The notes below the pieces were generated by a model. The model was not told where the DNA came from and made no database searches. It worked only from the letters and a program-made list of their open reading frames with translations. A DNA stretch of 5,645 bases from SHYG01 sp041485445 (lineage in GTDB: Bacteria > Chloroflexota > Dehalococcoidia > Lucifugimonadales > UBA3495), in assembly GCA_041485445.1 (NCBI GenBank), contig JBGPJN010000195.1:1-5645 (forward strand), in the 5' to 3' direction. Each line of letters begins with the position of its first letter. Position 1 is the first letter of the stretch. A program made the translations under genes and the position numbers. Shown piece after piece: positions 1-5,645 of the stretch.

Positions 1-104
1 GAGGCCTGAGCCGGCGGTTCATCCTTGAGGGGGGACGCGCACGGTTGCTGACCTTAGCGCAGCCTGTACCGGACGTAGCAGGTTTGGCGAGCAGGGGGTG
101 TGCA

Positions 105-187
105 GAGGGGTGAAACCCCTCGCCGGGGGGCTGGGGGTGTCCCCCAGATACATTTCTCTTCTTCCCCCTTCCTGGCCAGGAAGGGGG
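105..187. repeat. Cluster of three consecutive perfect hairpins (repeat-like)
   Basis: Three perfect inverted repeats follow one another. At 105-121, GAGGGGT and ACCCCTC enclose a 3-nt GAA loop. At 131-147, CTGGGGG and CCCCCAG enclose TGT. At 164-187 there is an uninterrupted 24-bp palindrome with CCCCCTTCCTGG and its complement as arms. No T-run follows any stem, so they do not look like ordinary rho-independent terminators. The cluster lies in the gene-free stretch 1-367. The stretch 1-104 shows nothing I can assign; a short open frame ending in a TGA at 111-113 could be the tail of an upstream gene but carries no recognisable motif. The arrangement resembles multi-hairpin intergenic repeats that I recall from uncultured Chloroflexota, which is memory rather than a search result. 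Confidence 0.6.
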
Positions 188-296
188 CAAGGGGGATGGT
201 CGAAAGGCTGCTCAGCCGCCGCTGCTCCATGGTTTTGGAGCGCCAGTGGGGAGCCCAACCCTCCGACTCTGAACAGTTACGGGTGGACATAAAGCC

Positions 297-325
297 TGGA
301 CTTGCGCTGGCTGGTGGGGTATTAT
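297..325 (+). promoter_or_regulatory. Putative sigma-70-type promoter for the cupin gene
   Basis: A -35-like TGGACT (297-302, 4 of 6 to consensus) and a -10-like TATTAT (320-325, 5 of 6) are 17 nt apart. They would start transcription near position 332 and leave a leader of about 35 nt before the ATG at 368. The local sequence is less GC-rich than its surroundings. This is a motif match only. Confidence 0.4.
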
Positions 326-367
326 GGGGAACGCTTCATAGGCATCATTCTTGGCAGGAGAGGCAGC

Positions 368-754
368 ATGAAAGTGGTCAAGATCAAGAACGTGGTCAAA
401 GAAACGGCGGAGATGACCGGCGGGCTGATGACCGGCACCCAGGTGTACCGGCAGAACGTGCTGAAGCCCGGAGAGAGCAAGAACTTCAACTTCGGCATCG
501 TCAGCTTCAGCGCGGGCTCCCGCAACAAGTTTCACAAGCACTCCAGCGACCAGATACTGGTCATCACGGAGGGTGTGGGCAAGGTGGCGACCCGGGACAG
601 CGCCGGCAAGGTTAAGGAGCTGGCGGTGCGCAAGGGCGACGTGGTGTTGATCCCGGCGGGGGAGGATCACTGGCATGGCGCGCCCGGCGGCACGGCCATG
701 GCCCACATCACCGTCACCGGCAACGGCAGCCAGACCACCCAGACCGAGCGCTAA
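368..754 (+). CDS. Small single-domain cupin protein
   Basis: A 128-residue protein with one cupin beta-barrel, probably cytosolic, with no signal peptide or membrane segment. Cupin motif 1 is at residues 50-69: G50-x5-H56-x-H58-x3-Q62-x6-G69. The usual glutamate metal ligand is replaced by Q62, a substitution known in some small cupins. Motif 2 is at 90-103: G90-x5-P96-x-G98-x2-H101, followed by W-H103. H56, H58, Q62 and H101 could form the metal site. The ATG at 368 was chosen because AGGAG at 356-360 sits 7 nt upstream; an in-frame TTG at 302 would add 22 residues that lie outside the cupin fold and overlap the putative promoter. The gene appears monocistronic, with its own promoter-like boxes and a terminator 30 nt after the stop. 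Single-domain cupins range from sugar-binding and ligand-sensing proteins to dioxygenases and decarboxylase-associated proteins, so the substrate cannot be told. The family is sure, the function is not. Confidence 0.9.
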   Translation: MKVVKIKNVVKETAEMTGGLMTGTQVYRQNVLKPGESKNFNFGIVSFSAGSRNKFHKHSSDQILVITEGVGKVATRDSAGKVKELAVRKGDVVLIPAGEDHWHGAPGGTAMAHITVTGNGSQTTQTER

Positions 755-783
755 GGCGGGCCGACAGGCCCCAAGACACCATA

Positions 784-819
784 AGGCCCCTCCCACAGGG
801 AAGGGGCCTCACACTTTTT
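784..819 (+). terminator. Rho-independent terminator after the cupin gene
   Basis: AGGCCCCT (784-791) pairs perfectly with AGGGGCCT (802-809). The stem continues inward as CCC/GGG (792-794 with 798-800) past a one-base bulge at 801, closing on an ACA loop. A run of five T (815-819) follows five bases after the stem. Stem, loop, T-run and position 30 nt downstream of the cupin stop fit an intrinsic terminator for the plus strand. The opposite strand lacks a comparable T-run, so it is probably not bidirectional. Confidence 0.8.
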
Positions 820-869
820 GGGAATCGCGTTTGGCTGGGTTGGCCCTTGCGCCCGCTAGATGGGGAAAT

Positions 870-960
870 AGGGGGCATGTAGATTTCATCTTGGCTTTGG
901 TTTAGTAGTCAGTCAATACAGTTACAGTTTCGGATGTCATTGCTACTAAAGTGGCCCCCT
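870..960. other. AT-richer spacer with nested inverted repeats, possible mobile-element remnant
   Basis: Between the terminator and the convergent dehydrogenase gene the base composition becomes clearly less GC-rich. AGGGGGC (870-876) is the inverse of GCCCCCT (954-960), and inside it TTTAGTAG (901-908) is the inverse of CTACTAAA (943-950). No credible reading frame spans the stretch. The pattern, with GC-rich outer ends, AT-rich inner repeats and foreign-looking composition, could be a decayed insertion-sequence end or small non-autonomous element. No transposase fragment or target duplication is visible, so this stays tentative. Confidence 0.3.
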
Positions 961-971
961 CTCCCACAAGT

Positions 972-1877
972 CTAGCCTCCGGGGTGGCCGCTCCGCTCCT
1001 GCATGAACTCCGCCAGCAGCCGCACTGTCTCCTGCAGGCTCCGCTCCCGGTCCCGGGTCTCCGGCTTCTCCTCGCCCAGGGGCGTGCCGCCGATCATCCG
1101 GTACATGTCCGCCACCCCTTGGAACAGGCGCGGCGTCATCCCCAGATAGTCGAATGTGGCCTCAATCTCCTGCATCTCGCTCACCCAGCGCCGGGCCTTG
1201 GCCGGCACGCCGGGGATCCACGACTCCATGAACTCGTAGGGGCCCGCCCGCCGGCCCGACTGGAACTCGGCCACCAGCGGCTCCCACAGATCCAACATCT
1301 GGGCTGCCATCAATAGCTCAGTGTACAGGGCGGCGGACCCCTTGGTCATGGCCGCGTAGCACATCTTGATGCCCGACGCCTGGCCGATGTCCGGCCCCAG
1401 GTTCCGCACGTCCAGTCCAAACTCTCTCAGCCCCTCCAGCTCCCCCGCGTGGGGGCCGGAGGCGTAGAAGCGGGGGCTGCGTCCGCCCTTGGGCGGGCTG
1501 CCGATGATGGAGGCGTCCACGAACCGCCCTCCCGCCTGGGTAATCACCGGCTCCAGCGCCCGCGCCTTCTGCGGGGCGATGGCGTTGCACTCGGCGAACA
1601 GCAGGCTGCGGCCCGTGGCCCGCATCGCCTCCGCCACCTCTTGGCAGACGCTGGGAGCCCCCTCGGACGTGGTGATGGAAAGCACCACGTCGGACTGGCG
1701 CACCAGCTCCGCCATGTTGGGTACGTCCGCCACGCCGGCCTGGTTGGACAGGGCGCGGGTCCGGGCGCTGCGGCCCGCCAGGCAGGTGACCACCCGCAGC
1801 TCGTGCTCCCGCAGCAGTTGGGCCACGGCGTGGCCCATGTCTCCGGGGCTGAGGACGGCTACGGTTTTGATGGGCAT
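972..1877 (-). CDS. NAD(P)-dependent dehydrogenase, 6PGDH/3-hydroxyisobutyrate dehydrogenase-like, DUF1932-type C-terminus
   Basis: A 301-residue cytosolic oxidoreductase of the beta-hydroxyacid dehydrogenase superfamily. An N-terminal Rossmann fold (about 1-165) opens with beta-strand KTVAVL and the turn S10-P11-G12-D13-M14-G15, a variant of the usual G-x-G-x-M-G nucleotide loop in which the first glycine is serine. D121-A-S-I-I-G-S corresponds to the substrate-binding D-A-P-V-S-G segment, and G-x-A-S-x-x-K171 matches the catalytic-lysine helix, although the following Asn of 3-hydroxyisobutyrate dehydrogenase is absent. The helical C-terminal part (about 185-265) fits DUF1932, found on phosphogluconate dehydrogenase-like proteins. 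Length is normal for the family. The ATG at 1875-1877 is preceded by AAGGAG (1883-1888), 5 nt away. It lies 83 nt downstream of the transporter on the same strand, so co-transcription is likely; a TATACT box (1949-1954, minus strand) in the gap could add a weak internal promoter. It probably reduces or oxidises a small hydroxy acid; the substrate is unknown. Confidence 0.9.
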   Translation of the reverse strand: MPIKTVAVLSPGDMGHAVAQLLREHELRVVTCLAGRSARTRALSNQAGVADVPNMAELVRQSDVVLSITTSEGAPSVCQEVAEAMRATGRSLLFAECNAIAPQKARALEPVITQAGGRFVDASIIGSPPKGGRSPRFYASGPHAGELEGLREFGLDVRNLGPDIGQASGIKMCYAAMTKGSAALYTELLMAAQMLDLWEPLVAEFQSGRRAGPYEFMESWIPGVPAKARRWVSEMQEIEATFDYLGMTPRLFQGVADMYRMIGGTPLGEEKPETRDRERSLQETVRLLAEFMQERSGHPGG

Positions 1878-1960
1878 GTTTTCTCCTTACTACTCAATCG
1901 AGAGATTTGCGGTGTTGCGGCCGGGTGGGCGGGCCAATGCCTGGAATTAGTATACCGCGA

Positions 1961-3235
1961 TTAACGCAGCCGCCACAGCAGCCGGAACCTGAGGCCGATG
2001 AAGACAGTCACCACCAGGGCGGTGATCCCCGCCAGCACCACCGCCAGCTGCGGCCCCAACACTCCCTCCGAGGCTAGGAATCCCAGCAGCAGGCTCCCCA
2101 GGGGCTGGAAGCCGTGGTCCATAGCGTAAATGCTGGTGATCCGCCCCCGCAAAGCATCCGGCGTCCGTGCGTGCACCAGCGCGTTGTTGACCAGGCGAAA
2201 GCCCGTGTTGAAGAATCCCAGGACCCCCAAGATGACCAGGGACAGGCCCAGGCTGGACGACAGGCCAAATAGGATCAGGCACACGGTCACCAGAATGATG
2301 GAGGCCATATTGATTAGGCCCCTGGTCTGGAAGTTGCCCAGGGAGGCGATCAACATGGTGGCGGTAAAGGAGCCAAACCCCATGCAGGCCCCCAGCAGGC
2401 CCAGGATTAGCGGACCGCCGCCAAACACATCCACCGCGAATATCGACAGCAGGTTTTGGGTGGAGTGGATGAACAGGGAGGGTATGAACACCAGCACAAT
2501 GAGGAGCAGCAGCGGCGTGTCGCCTCTGATATGGCGGATGCCCTCGCCCAAGCTGCGGAACACCGACGCCGGCGTCCGGACAGGTTCCCGGTACGGGAGC
2601 TTCATGGGCAGGATGATCAGGAACACCGCGATAAAGGCGGCGCTTTGTATGAAGAAATTGCCGTCAACGCCCAGCTTGTGAATCAGGACGCCGCTAATCA
2701 GGGGAGCGATGCTCTGGGCCACACCGTTGGCCACGTTGTTGAGGGCGATGGCGTTGGTCAGGTGCTCCGGCGGCACGGTGTTCACCACCAGCGCCTGCCG
2801 CACCGGCTGGTTGATGGAGGCGTCCAGGCCCAGCAGAAAGCTGAAGATCAGGGCGTGCGCCACCGTCACCTGGCCGAAGTGCACGTCCAGGGCGAACACC
2901 AAGGCCACCACCACCAGTCCCAACTGGGCCGTTAGGTAAATCTTTTTCCGGTCCAACCGGTCCATCGCCACGCCGGCCAGCGGCCCAAGCAGCAGGATGG
3001 GCAGGGCGCGAATACCCAGGACGGTGCCAACCCAGAAGGCCGATCCGGTGAGTTGGTATACCAGCCATCCCATGGCGATCTGCTGGACCTGGTTGCCGGC
3101 GCTGATGAAGGCGCTGCTAATCCAAAGGTAGCGGTAGTTGGGGTTTTGGAGGGAGGAAAACGTGGGTAAGCGCCCGGGTCCTTGCCGGCCCGTACCCGGG
3201 GAGCGGTCCGCTGGACTCGTATGGCTGTGGGCCAT
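1961..3235 (-). CDS. MFS transporter, EntS-like (MFS_3) exporter family
   Basis: A 424-residue inner-membrane protein with about twelve hydrophobic segments, running from about residue 36 to the end. The N-terminal 25 residues are hydrophilic and probably cytosolic. The loop between helices 2 and 3 carries the MFS motif A variant G84-PLAG-x3-D92-R93-x2-R96-K97-K98. The segment around 142-175 (NQPVRQALV, then PPEHLTNAIALNN) and the mid-C-terminal RGRITSIY (363-370) followed by QPLGSLLLG are typical of the MFS_3 group, which includes the enterobactin exporter EntS and many presumed drug or metabolite effluxers. Proton-driven export of a small molecule is the likely role; the substrate cannot be read. 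The ATG at 3233-3235 has GAAGG (3242-3246) 6 nt upstream. It is probably the first gene of a two-gene unit with the dehydrogenase. Nothing is truncated. Confidence 0.92.
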   Translation of the reverse strand: MAHSHTSPADRSPGTGRQGPGRLPTFSSLQNPNYRYLWISSAFISAGNQVQQIAMGWLVYQLTGSAFWVGTVLGIRALPILLLGPLAGVAMDRLDRKKIYLTAQLGLVVVALVFALDVHFGQVTVAHALIFSFLLGLDASINQPVRQALVVNTVPPEHLTNAIALNNVANGVAQSIAPLISGVLIHKLGVDGNFFIQSAAFIAVFLIILPMKLPYREPVRTPASVFRSLGEGIRHIRGDTPLLLLIVLVFIPSLFIHSTQNLLSIFAVDVFGGGPLILGLLGACMGFGSFTATMLIASLGNFQTRGLINMASIILVTVCLILFGLSSSLGLSLVILGVLGFFNTGFRLVNNALVHARTPDALRGRITSIYAMDHGFQPLGSLLLGFLASEGVLGPQLAVVLAGITALVVTVFIGLRFRLLWRLR

Positions 3236-3281
3236 GCACTACCTTCGCTCCGCTTCGCACACGCGGGGGTGTATTGCCGCT

Positions 3282-3311
3282 ATTCTAAGCGGGCCGGCGC
3301 ACCTGCTGCAA
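3282..3311 (-). promoter_or_regulatory. Putative promoter for the transporter-dehydrogenase pair
   Basis: Read leftward, TTGCAG (3306-3311, 3 of 6 to the -35 consensus) and TAGAAT (3282-3287, 5 of 6 to the -10 consensus) are 18 nt apart. A start near 3275 would leave a leader of about 40 nt before the transporter ATG. The -35 match is weak, and the call rests mainly on the -10 box and the position. Confidence 0.35.
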
Positions 3312-3439
3312 GGGGCTGCCCATCCAGACCTGGACCCTTTCCGTCGCCCGTTCGGTGCCAGTTGCGGCGGTGACAAGGGGGACCGACGTCAGTCCTGCCA
3401 CTTGGCATGGGAATGAAAGTGCTGGCAGATTCGCTTCTT

Positions 3440-3616
3440 GCCGGCAAGGGCCTTTTCATTGTCGCCGCGAGGGCCTTGCCCCCGCTGGTTGAGTAGGCCC
3501 GACCGCAGTCGGGACGTATCGAAACCCGTCTCCCCGTTGGTCTCGATACGTCCCGATTTTATCGGGACTACTCCACCGGCGAGTGGAGGAGAATGAAAAG
3601 GCCCTGCCCTGCCGGC
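3440..3616. repeat. Composite palindromic element: two inverted REP-like units inside outer inverted arms
   Basis: The core is an inverted pair. The left copy is 3487-3526, beginning GGTTGAGTAG and ending CGTATCGAAACC. The right copy is 3539-3577, beginning GGTCTCGATACG and ending CTACTCCACC. They are separated by 12 nt (3527-3538). Each copy holds its own small hairpin: CCCGAC-CGCA-GTCGGG (3498-3513) on the left, and GTCCCGAT-TTT-ATCGGGAC (3550-3568) on the right. The inner stems differ by a C-G to T-A exchange that keeps pairing. Outside this, AGGGCCTTTTCATT (3447-3460) is the exact inverse of 3592-3605, and GCCGGCA (3440-3446) is the inverse of TGCCGGC (3610-3616), offset by four bases. 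The GGTTGAGTAG/CGTATCGAAACC signature resembles a dispersed palindromic repeat common in high-GC bacteria, especially Actinobacteria; this is recalled, not searched. The rest of the spacer (3312-3439) shows nothing further that I can assign. Confidence 0.75.
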
Positions 3617-3620
3617 GCAC

Positions 3621-3648
3621 TTGATTTTGCCGGCGGTTGCTTTAAGAT
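3621..3648 (+). promoter_or_regulatory. Putative promoter for the His-rich hypothetical gene
   Basis: TTGATT (3621-3626, 4 of 6) and TAAGAT (3643-3648, 4 of 6) are separated by 16 nt. They lie directly beside the outer arm of the composite palindrome. A start near 3655 would give a leader of about 45 nt before the ATG at 3699. Motif match only. Confidence 0.4.
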
Positions 3649-3698
3649 ACGGTGGAGATTGTCGCTGTTGGTGCGACGAAATATGAGGAGGTCCTGAC

Positions 3699-4163
3699 AT
3701 GGCAACCAAGATAGCTGGTGAGACGTATCTGGGTCACGCATTGCACGTTCCCCTGTCCCAGGATGGGCAGGTTTCCGCCTACGTATGGCCCATGCGCATT
3801 CTCAAGAGTGGCTGCGGCGGGCCAACCATCGGCGTTGAAGTGGGCAACGAAGAGGTGCTGCGCTGGGACTGCCACGACCGGCCGGGGCATTGGCACAAGG
3901 GTGGCTACGACAAGCTGGGCGCCCGCGGTTCCCACGTGGAGTTTCCCGAGGACGTGCGGGCGATTGACCTCCAGGTGGCCTTCGCCATGGAGCAGATAAC
4001 CAGGGCCGGCGGCGAGCTGCTCACCGAGGCGGGGTTCGCCGAGGCCGCGGAGATCCTGGACCCGGCATTGGTCCAGTCCGCCACGACCAAGATCCGCAGC
4101 CATCTTCGCACCCAGGGTGACCTGCGATCAGAAGCCCTGGAGAAGAAGCTCCTGGTCAAGTAA
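3699..4163 (+). CDS. Hypothetical protein with R-W-D-x-H-x4-H-x-H motif
   Basis: A 154-residue soluble protein that I cannot place in a named family. The N-terminal half (about 1-90) looks like alternating beta-strands and carries the striking cluster R55-W-D57-C58-H59-x4-H64-W-H66-K-G-G-Y70, followed by H79, which could bind a metal or a phosphate-bearing ligand. The C-terminal half (about 90-154) looks helical and charged and ends in a lysine-rich tail. There is no signal peptide or membrane segment. The start is well supported by a full AGGAGGT (3686-3692) 6 nt before the ATG. Codon use and GC content match the neighbouring genes, so it looks like a real expressed gene. It appears to stand alone, between a palindromic element and another repeat. 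The R-x-D...H-x-H arrangement faintly recalls small DUF6516/TumE-like toxins, but no antitoxin-like partner is adjacent, so I do not assign that role. Confidence 0.8.
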   Translation: MATKIAGETYLGHALHVPLSQDGQVSAYVWPMRILKSGCGGPTIGVEVGNEEVLRWDCHDRPGHWHKGGYDKLGARGSHVEFPEDVRAIDLQVAFAMEQITRAGGELLTEAGFAEAAEILDPALVQSATTKIRSHLRTQGDLRSEALEKKLLVK

Positions 4164-4210
4164 GGCCGCTGGGGGGAATGTACCTACCGAGCCTTGCATT
4201 GCTGCTTAAA

Positions 4211-4272
4211 CCGCTCATGGTGAGCCTGTCGAACCACGTGGCCGCGCCCTTCGACAAGCTCAGGGTGAGCGG
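4211..4272. repeat. Imperfect 23-nt inverted repeat of the CTGTCGAA / TTCGACAAGCTCA type
   Basis: The left arm 4211-4233 begins CCGCTCA and ends TGTCGAA. The right arm 4250-4272 begins TTCGACA and ends TGAGCGG. The arms match as inverse copies at 19 of 23 positions and enclose a 16-nt spacer. The TTCGACAAGCTCAGG signature resembles a dispersed palindromic repeat found in many bacterial genomes and metagenomes (recalled, not searched). It lies 47 nt after the hypothetical gene stop. With no T-run it is not a classical terminator, though it could protect or end the transcript. Confidence 0.65.
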
Positions 4273-4287
4273 GTCAGGTGCCCAGTT

Positions 4288-4395
4288 TAGCAACCAGTGC
4301 GAGGGTGGTTAGGTTCATGGCTGGAGCAGCCAGCGGTGCTCTTCGGAAGGCGGCGCTGGCTACTCCCTCCCGCGGGCGCGGGGGGATGGTTGCTA
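4288..4395 (+). other. Possible structured leader upstream of the flavoenzyme gene
   Basis: TAGCAACCA (4288-4296) is the exact inverse of TGGTTGCTA (4387-4395) and could close a multi-branch structure. Inside are GCTGG/CCAGC (4320-4334, loop AGCAG) and CCCGC/GCGGG (4369-4382, loop GGGC). It ends 21 nt before the ATG at 4417, the position of a regulatory leader. No known riboswitch class is recognised, and short stems arise easily in GC-rich DNA. No convincing promoter was found in 4273-4416. Confidence 0.25.
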
Positions 4396-4416
4396 CTCAA
4401 GCTTGCCGGAGAAGGT

Positions 4417-5589
4417 ATGGCAACGCTGCAAACTCAAGCAGAACACCGGGCTTCCCAGCGGCAACGGCTGCTGGCGGCGGTGGAGGACCTGCGCCCCACG
4501 CTGCTGGGCCACCTGGAAGAGAGCGAGAGCCAGGGCAGACTAGCCCAGGCCTCCGTGGACGCCTTCAGCGCCGCCGGGCTGTACGGCTTGAAGTTGCCCG
4601 CCGAGCTGGGGGGCCTGGAGGCCGACCCCATGCTCCAAGTGGAAGTCATCGAGGCGGTGAGCCGCATCCACCCCACCGCCGGCTGGAACCTGTTCATCTG
4701 CGGCACCGGCATCGGCCTGGCGGGGGGGTTTCTGCCCGCCGCCGCCATTCCCCAGGTGTTTCACGGCGGACCCACTCCCATCGCGGCGGGGGTGCTGCGC
4801 CCGCGCGGCCGGGCCACTCCCGTGCCCGGCGGCTACCGGGTCAGCGGGCGGTGGCCCTTCGCCAGCGGCGTGCGCAACGCCCAGTGGTTCTGCGGGGGCA
4901 CGGCGGCGCCGGGCAACGGGGCCAGCCCGGAGACCCGTATGGTCTTTGTCCCCGTCTCCCAGATAACCCTCCACGATAACTGGCAGGTCATGGGCCTGCA
5001 GGGCACGGGCAGTTGCGACGTTTCGATAGATAAACTGTTCGTCCCCCAGGAGTTCACCTGGGTCGCCTGGCAGAACCCCCAACGGGGAGGGCCGCTGTAC
5101 CGCATGGGCCGCCCCGCCTTTGTGGCCGCGGAACACGCCGCCTTCGCCCTGGGGACGGGCCGCCTGGCCCTGGATGCCATTATCCAGTTGGCCCAAGGCA
5201 AGCAGCGGGGCTACACCCCCGACACTCCAACCATCGCCCGGCGAGGCGCTTTCCAGCGCGACCTGGCCGAGGCCGACCTGAAGCTGCGGGCGGCCCGTTC
5301 CCTGCTGCTGGAGGTGTACGCGGACGTTTGGGCCACCGCCTGCGCCGGGCAACCCCTGTCGGCGCAGCAGCAGGCCGAAACCCGCAGCGCCACCTGCTAC
5401 GCCACCCAGGTGGCGGCGGACGCGGCGACGTTGGCCTACCGCTACGGGGGCGGCGAAGCCAACTACCTGACCAGTGTATTGCAGCGCTGCCTGCGGGACA
5501 TCAACGGCGCGGCGCAACACCAGCTGGTGAACAACGACGCCTACGAGGAGCACGCCCAGGGCCTGCTGGGGCTGGCGGGCGGCTACTAA
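4417..5589 (+). CDS. Acyl-CoA dehydrogenase-fold flavoprotein, likely group D flavin-dependent monooxygenase-like
   Basis: A 390-residue cytosolic flavoenzyme of normal family length. A helical N-terminal domain (about 1-115, with GLYGLKLPAELGG at 54-66) is followed by a beta-domain with G139-Y-R-V-S-G-x-W-x-F-A-S-G151 and W189-x-V-M-G-L-x-G-T-G-S-x-D-V202. A C-terminal four-helix domain of the Acyl-CoA_dh_2 type (about 235-375) contains Y343-G-G-G and R360-D-I-x-x-A-x-Q-H368. The R-D...Q-H ending, and no obvious catalytic glutamate, match the two-component oxygenases (HsaA, DszC, 4-hydroxyphenylacetate hydroxylase C2 component) better than true acyl-CoA dehydrogenases. These use reduced flavin from a separate reductase, and none is present in the window. 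The ATG at 4417 was preferred to an in-frame GTG at 4297 because GGAG (4408-4411) lies 5 nt upstream and the extra 40 residues are unlike the family. The substrate is unknown. Confidence 0.88.
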   Translation: MATLQTQAEHRASQRQRLLAAVEDLRPTLLGHLEESESQGRLAQASVDAFSAAGLYGLKLPAELGGLEADPMLQVEVIEAVSRIHPTAGWNLFICGTGIGLAGGFLPAAAIPQVFHGGPTPIAAGVLRPRGRATPVPGGYRVSGRWPFASGVRNAQWFCGGTAAPGNGASPETRMVFVPVSQITLHDNWQVMGLQGTGSCDVSIDKLFVPQEFTWVAWQNPQRGGPLYRMGRPAFVAAEHAAFALGTGRLALDAIIQLAQGKQRGYTPDTPTIARRGAFQRDLAEADLKLRAARSLLLEVYADVWATACAGQPLSAQQQAETRSATCYATQVAADAATLAYRYGGGEANYLTSVLQRCLRDINGAAQHQLVNNDAYEEHAQGLLGLAGGY

Positions 5590-5645
5590 CGACCCTTGCA
5601 TAGGATTCTAAACTTAGCCTGACTATGGTCATTCTGCGGAACGGA

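Noticed and set aside
3..113. Open plus-strand frame running in from the left edge to a TGA at 111-113, possibly the end of an upstream gene
   Set aside because: Only about 36 residues are visible, with no motif, and the stop falls inside the first hairpin, so there is not enough to call a coding region.
100..615. Long plus-strand frame of 171 residues overlapping the cupin gene
   Set aside because: It is out of frame with the well-supported cupin, crosses the hairpin cluster, and its product is Arg/Gln/Gly-rich low-complexity sequence typical of a shadow frame in GC-rich DNA.
1449..1964. Two plus-strand frames (171 and 153 residues) opposite the dehydrogenase
   Set aside because: They are antisense shadows of a gene with clear Rossmann and catalytic motifs. 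Neither product shows any family feature.
3440..3616. Reading the inverted repeats as a CRISPR array or an attachment site
   Set aside because: The units are inverted, not direct, there are no regularly spaced spacers and no cas or integrase genes, so a REP/MITE-like element fits better.
4211..4272. Rho-independent terminator for the hypothetical gene
   Set aside because: The stem is imperfect with a 16-nt loop, and no T-run follows on either strand.
4540..5601. 353-residue minus-strand frame opposite the flavoenzyme
   Set aside because: It is a shadow of the real gene. The product is Gly/Ala/Gln-rich without motifs, while the plus strand encodes a recognisable family over the same span.

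Overview
The window is GC-rich bacterial chromosome. It holds five protein genes, which cover about three quarters of it, separated by short spacers unusually rich in palindromic repeats. The gene mix (a small cupin, a 6-phosphogluconate/3-hydroxyisobutyrate-type dehydrogenase with a DUF1932-like end, an EntS-like MFS exporter, and an acyl-CoA-dehydrogenase-fold flavoenzyme) suggests an environmental aerobe or facultative organism with a broad catabolic or secondary-oxidation repertoire. The G/C-run hairpin cluster near the left end resembles repeats I associate with uncultured Chloroflexota (Dehalococcoidia/SAR202-like). That taxonomic call is an inference from pattern memory, not proof.

Layout: 1-367 is non-coding, with three consecutive perfect hairpins (105-187) and a plausible promoter (297-325) for a cupin gene (368-754, +) that ends in a rho-independent terminator (784-819). 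A short AT-richer stretch (about 870-950) with nested inverted repeats separates it from a convergent minus-strand pair: an MFS transporter (3235 to 1961) followed by an NAD(P)-dependent dehydrogenase (1877 to 972). These two probably form a small operon read leftward. The divergent spacer 3236-3698 contains a composite palindrome (3440-3616): two inverted copies of a roughly 40-nt repeat beginning GGTTGAGTAG and ending CGTATCGAAACC, framed by a further pair of inverted arms. Just right of it lies a putative promoter and a 154-residue protein of unknown family with an R-W-D-x-H-x4-H-x-H motif (3699-4163, +). A second kind of palindromic repeat (4211-4272) and a potentially structured leader (4288-4395) precede a 390-residue flavin-dependent acyl-CoA-dehydrogenase/monooxygenase homologue (4417-5589, +).

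The genes do not form one recognisable pathway. The dehydrogenase and exporter may be co-expressed, and the other three look like independent transcription units. No rRNA, tRNA, CRISPR array or intact mobile element was found. The most interesting material is the set of three different palindromic repeat families in the spacers and the unassigned His-rich protein beside the largest of them.
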